Assembly: GCA_965275915.1 (NCBI GenBank)
Contig: CBDHYI010000002.1
Coordinates: 157,195-221,194, forward strand
Origin: JBDWFY01 sp965275915
Lineage (GTDB): Bacteria > Pseudomonadota > Alphaproteobacteria > Rhizobiales > Stappiaceae
Direction: 5' to 3'
DNA: 64,000 nt
The position numbers were made by a program, and so were the translations under genes. Below, one piece after another: positions 61,883-64,000 of the stretch (position 1 is the stretch's first letter; the number at the start of each line of letters is the position of its first letter). Below the pieces are notes generated by a model. The model was given only the letters and a program-made list of their open reading frames with translations, had not been told where the DNA came from and ran no database searches.

Positions 61883-61899
61883 TATAGAATCGTTCTAAG
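61883..61899. promoter_or_regulatory. Candidate Irr box in the yeiH promoter
   Basis: TATAGAA-TCG-TTCTAAG matches TTTAGAA-N3-TTCTAAA at 12 of 14 positions. It is 51 bases upstream of the yeiH ATG and overlaps a likely -10 hexamer, the position expected for repression. Confidence 0.55.
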
Positions 61900-61949
61900 A
61901 TGGATGTGATGAACGCCAATCAGCAGCAAAGAGAACAGACGGTCCCCAA

Positions 61950-62972
61950 ATGACAGACTTGCAAAACGTCGTGACGACCGGATCACACCATGTGAAATCC
62001 ATTCTTCCCGGATTGCTCGTTGCGACACTTGTTGCGATCGCAGCTCAGTTTCTGGCAGAACATTACGGTGCACCGGCGATGCTTCTGGCGCTGCTGCTGG
62101 GGATTGCTTTGCATTTCCTGACTGAAGAGGGTCAGTGTGTTCAGGGCGTCCAGTTCGCATCCTCAACGCTTCTGCGTATCGGCGTCGCCCTTTTGGGTGC
62201 AAGAATCAGCGTTGAGCTTATATCGCTGCTTGGCGTGGAACTGATCGGTCTTGTCGTTGCCGGCGTGTTCGTAACCATGCTTTTCGGCCTGGTCGGTGCG
62301 AAGCTGCTGGGTCGCGGTTGGCGGCTGGCCATTCTTACAGGAGGCGCCGTGGCCATTTGCGGAGCGTCCGCAGCCATTGCGATCGCGTCGGTACTGCCCA
62401 AAAACCAGTATTCAGAACGCAATCTGATTTTCACAATTCTGAGTGTGACCGTTCTCAGTACCGTTGCGATGATCGCCTATCCACCCTTGGCGGAATTGCT
62501 CGGCCTGGATTATCTGGCAACCGGCGTGTTTATCGGTGGTACGATTCACGATGTGGCCCAGGTCGTCGGCGCCGGTTTCTCGAACTCGCCGGAAACGGGC
62601 GATGTTGCCACGGTAGTCAAACTGATCCGGGTCTCCATGCTGGCGCCCATCGTTCTGATTATTTCACTTCTGGCCCGAAACGCCGGCGACACGGATCATG
62701 GTCTTGGCAAAAAGCCGCCGCTCATCCCGCTGTTTGTGCTCGGCTTCCTGGCGCTCGCAACAATCAATTCCTTCGAACTCATCCCCGAAATCGTGGTCAG
62801 TGGCTTGAATGATATCTCCCGCTGGGCACTGCTGATCGCCATTTCCGCCGTTGGAATGAAAACGTCGCTGAGAAAAGTTCTCGACGTTGGTGGTCAGGCG
62901 ATCGTTCTCATCGTAGCGGAAACGGTTTTTATCGCCTTCTTTATTGTCGCGGGTCTATGGTATCTGGCTTGA
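61950..62972 (+). CDS. YeiH family putative sulfate exporter (UPF0324)
   Basis: 340 residues with about ten membrane helices. Family features: PAMLLALLLGIALHFL, LRIGVALLGARISVELI, LTGGAVAICGASAAIAIASVLP, GTIHDVAQVVGAGFS, and ISAVGMKTSLRKVLDVG. Members are annotated as putative sulfate or sulfonate-related exporters, with little experimental support. A candidate Irr site upstream suggests iron control. Confidence 0.9.
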   Translation: MTDLQNVVTTGSHHVKSILPGLLVATLVAIAAQFLAEHYGAPAMLLALLLGIALHFLTEEGQCVQGVQFASSTLLRIGVALLGARISVELISLLGVELIGLVVAGVFVTMLFGLVGAKLLGRGWRLAILTGGAVAICGASAAIAIASVLPKNQYSERNLIFTILSVTVLSTVAMIAYPPLAELLGLDYLATGVFIGGTIHDVAQVVGAGFSNSPETGDVATVVKLIRVSMLAPIVLIISLLARNAGDTDHGLGKKPPLIPLFVLGFLALATINSFELIPEIVVSGLNDISRWALLIAISAVGMKTSLRKVLDVGGQAIVLIVAETVFIAFFIVAGLWYLA

Positions 62973-63086
62973 ATGTCCGAAGCACAATGTCTGACCTGCG
63001 AAGCCGCCATTGCGTCCTTCGGCCACAGCAGCAAAGCGTCCAGAATACTGCATGTCGATGAGGGAGCTCCAGCGGCGCGCTATGAT

Positions 63087-63112
63087 GGGTCCACACCCCA
63101 GGGTGTGGGCCC
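63087..63112. repeat. Near-perfect palindrome made of two transposon-end-like sequences
   Basis: GGGTCCACACCC-CA-GGGTGTGGGCCC, two 12-base arms with one mismatch. Each arm resembles the end GGGTGTGGACCC of the same repeat family. It starts 4 bases 3' of the flavoprotein stop on the minus strand and could also act as a terminator stem. Confidence 0.6.
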
Positions 63113-63116
63113 GATG

Positions 63117-64000
63117 CTACCGACAATCGGCTTTCAATATTGACGGCGGCAAAGAGTGGCCATCCAAAGGCGCCTCACCCGCGAGTTTTCCCAAGACCAC
63201 CGCGCTTAAAAGGCCGTTGCCGGAAAGATAGCCGCTGTCGCTGCGGCCGGAAACGCCGCAGGCAGCGCCGCCACAGGCAAACAGGTTCGGAAACATCGTG
63301 CCGTCGGCGCGATAAACGCGCGCCTTATCGCCGGTACGAAGTCCGCCTTGCGTGTGAAAGAGAGCGCCGGTTACCCGGACACCCAAAAAAGGCGCCTCCA
63401 GGCCCGGTCGATCGAAGATGCGACCGAAAGCATCCGGGCCGTCTGACGGAATGGCACCCATGGTCTCTGAAAACGGGCCGGCGGGCAGTCCAAGGTCTCC
63501 TGCCAGCCCTTCAAGCGTCGCGGAGACCTTGATGGCTCCGGAGGCTTCGGCCTGTTTGAAATCCTCGAACTGCCGTGCAATTTCGGCAATACGGCCGTCG
63601 AAAATGGCGTAGGCCCGACCCTTCGGCTGGGAGAGCACCACACGCGCGGCTTCCGAATAGCCCCTGGCCTCGTTCCAGAAACGCCGGCCCTCGCAATTGA
63701 CCTGGACGCCGCCCTCCATGATCACCGCCCAGGTGATCAGAATGCCATGGGGGTGGGCGACGTTGCCGTGGCCCTGATAAGCGCTCAGATGCCGAAGGTC
63801 CGCGCCGATTTCCCGCCCCCAGAGCAGCGCCTCGCCCCGGTTGCCGTCATGGCCGAACCAGACGCCGTTTTCGATCTCCGGCATGAGTTGATGCACCAGG
63901 TCCCGATTGCCGCCAAAGCCGTTGCAGGCCAGAACGAGCTTGTCACACCCGATCGTCTCAACGCCGCCGTCAGGCCGCGTGACAGCCGCCCCGGACACCC
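63117..64000 (-). CDS. FAD-binding fumarate-reductase/succinate-dehydrogenase-like protein (5'-partial)
   Basis: The frame enters from the right edge and ends at 63117, so the N-terminal FAD-binding GxGxxG part is outside the window; an internal GTG at 63998 should not be taken as the start. The visible part has KLVLACNGFGGN, EALLWGREIGADLRHLSAYQGHG, TGALFHTQGGLRTGDKARVYRADG, and FACGGAACGVSGRSDSGYLSGNGLLSAVVLGKLAG, typical of FAD-dependent tricarballylate dehydrogenase/fumarate reductase/3-ketosteroid dehydrogenase-like enzymes. The exact substrate is unknown. Confidence 0.85.
   Translation of the reverse strand, partial: VSGAAVTRPDGGVETIGCDKLVLACNGFGGNRDLVHQLMPEIENGVWFGHDGNRGEALLWGREIGADLRHLSAYQGHGNVAHPHGILITWAVIMEGGVQVNCEGRRFWNEARGYSEAARVVLSQPKGRAYAIFDGRIAEIARQFEDFKQAEASGAIKVSATLEGLAGDLGLPAGPFSETMGAIPSDGPDAFGRIFDRPGLEAPFLGVRVTGALFHTQGGLRTGDKARVYRADGTMFPNLFACGGAACGVSGRSDSGYLSGNGLLSAVVLGKLAGEAPLDGHSLPPSILKADCR

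Larger units (their letters stand above)
61556..61949. other. Intergenic region with transposon-end repeat and yeiH promoter
   Basis: 394 bases, no gene. The left part holds the repeat at 61608-61649; the right part (about 61800-61900) is AT-rich and carries the Irr-like site. A TATAGA at 61883-61888 inside that site could be the -10 element of yeiH. Confidence 0.5.

Noticed and set aside
1..64000. CRISPR array, rRNA operon, toxin-antitoxin or restriction system
   Set aside because: No regularly spaced repeats, rRNA-like sequence or recognisable defence genes were seen on either strand.

Overview
The window is bacterial chromosome from an alphaproteobacterium, most likely of the order Hyphomicrobiales (Rhizobiales). 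Three things point there: a complete cpa/tad pilus locus; the gene neighbourhoods def-fmt-truA with dapE and dapD, and rpmH-rnpA-yidC-engB-argB; and a rhizobial-style heme locus with short palindromes that resemble RirA (TGA-N9-TCA) and Irr (TTTAGAA-N3-TTCTAAA) operators. All calls come from reading the sequence. No database search was run.

Layout. 1-2.3 kb: a partial HAD hydrolase and an orphan PhnD-like binding protein with a long tyrosine/proline-rich linker. 2.3-14.4 kb: the Tad (Flp) pilus locus. Two TadE-like pseudopilins and a stand-alone secretin-N-domain protein lie on the minus strand. The 56-residue Flp pilin, prepilin peptidase CpaA, CpaB-CpaC-CpaD-CpaE-CpaF-TadB-TadC lie on the plus strand. 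A TadD-like TPR lipoprotein converges from the other side. 14.5-19.7 kb: M17 aminopeptidase, a MarR regulator coupled to an NlpC/P60 hydrolase, GhrA-type reductase and RmuC. 19.8-28.9 kb: translation and lysine/cell-wall genes (def, marC, fmt, GNAT, truA, dapE, ltaE, dapD) with small hypothetical proteins. 29-38.4 kb: DMT transporter, pyrimidine nucleotidase, argB, engB, yidC, rnpA, rpmH. The argB-rpmH block is interrupted by a GGDEF/EAL protein and by a Vat/CatB-like acetyltransferase.

38.8-43 kb holds a TVP38/TMEM64 membrane protein, a mercuric-reductase-like flavoprotein and an orphan histidine kinase whose stop codon is formed by the end of a ~270-bp MITE-like element. A tRNA-Arg(ACG) and an IS481-type transposase remnant follow. 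After them (44-50.2 kb) comes an accessory module: a DUF3604 (PHP-like) protein divergent from a tripartite tricarboxylate transporter (TctC-TctB-TctA) and a GntR/UTRA regulator, with a perfect 16-bp palindrome in the shared promoter region.

51-61.6 kb is a heme-iron acquisition locus: TonB-dependent heme receptor, HemP, HmuTUV, a dedicated TonB-ExbB-ExbD-ExbD set, an unknown exported protein, a small unknown protein coupled to an IsdG/HmuQ-type heme monooxygenase, and a siderophore-interacting-protein-type flavoreductase. Heme would pass through the receptor (energised by TonB), then HmuT and HmuUV, and be opened in the cytoplasm by the monooxygenase using electrons perhaps supplied by the flavoreductase. 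The window ends with a YeiH-family transporter, whose promoter carries a good Irr-like palindrome, and a partial FAD-binding fumarate-reductase-like protein.

The most unusual signal is a family of transposon-end-like repeats (core GGCTCAGGACCC or GGGTGTGGACCC next to TA). They recur at gene 3' ends and in two genes supply the TAG stop codon.
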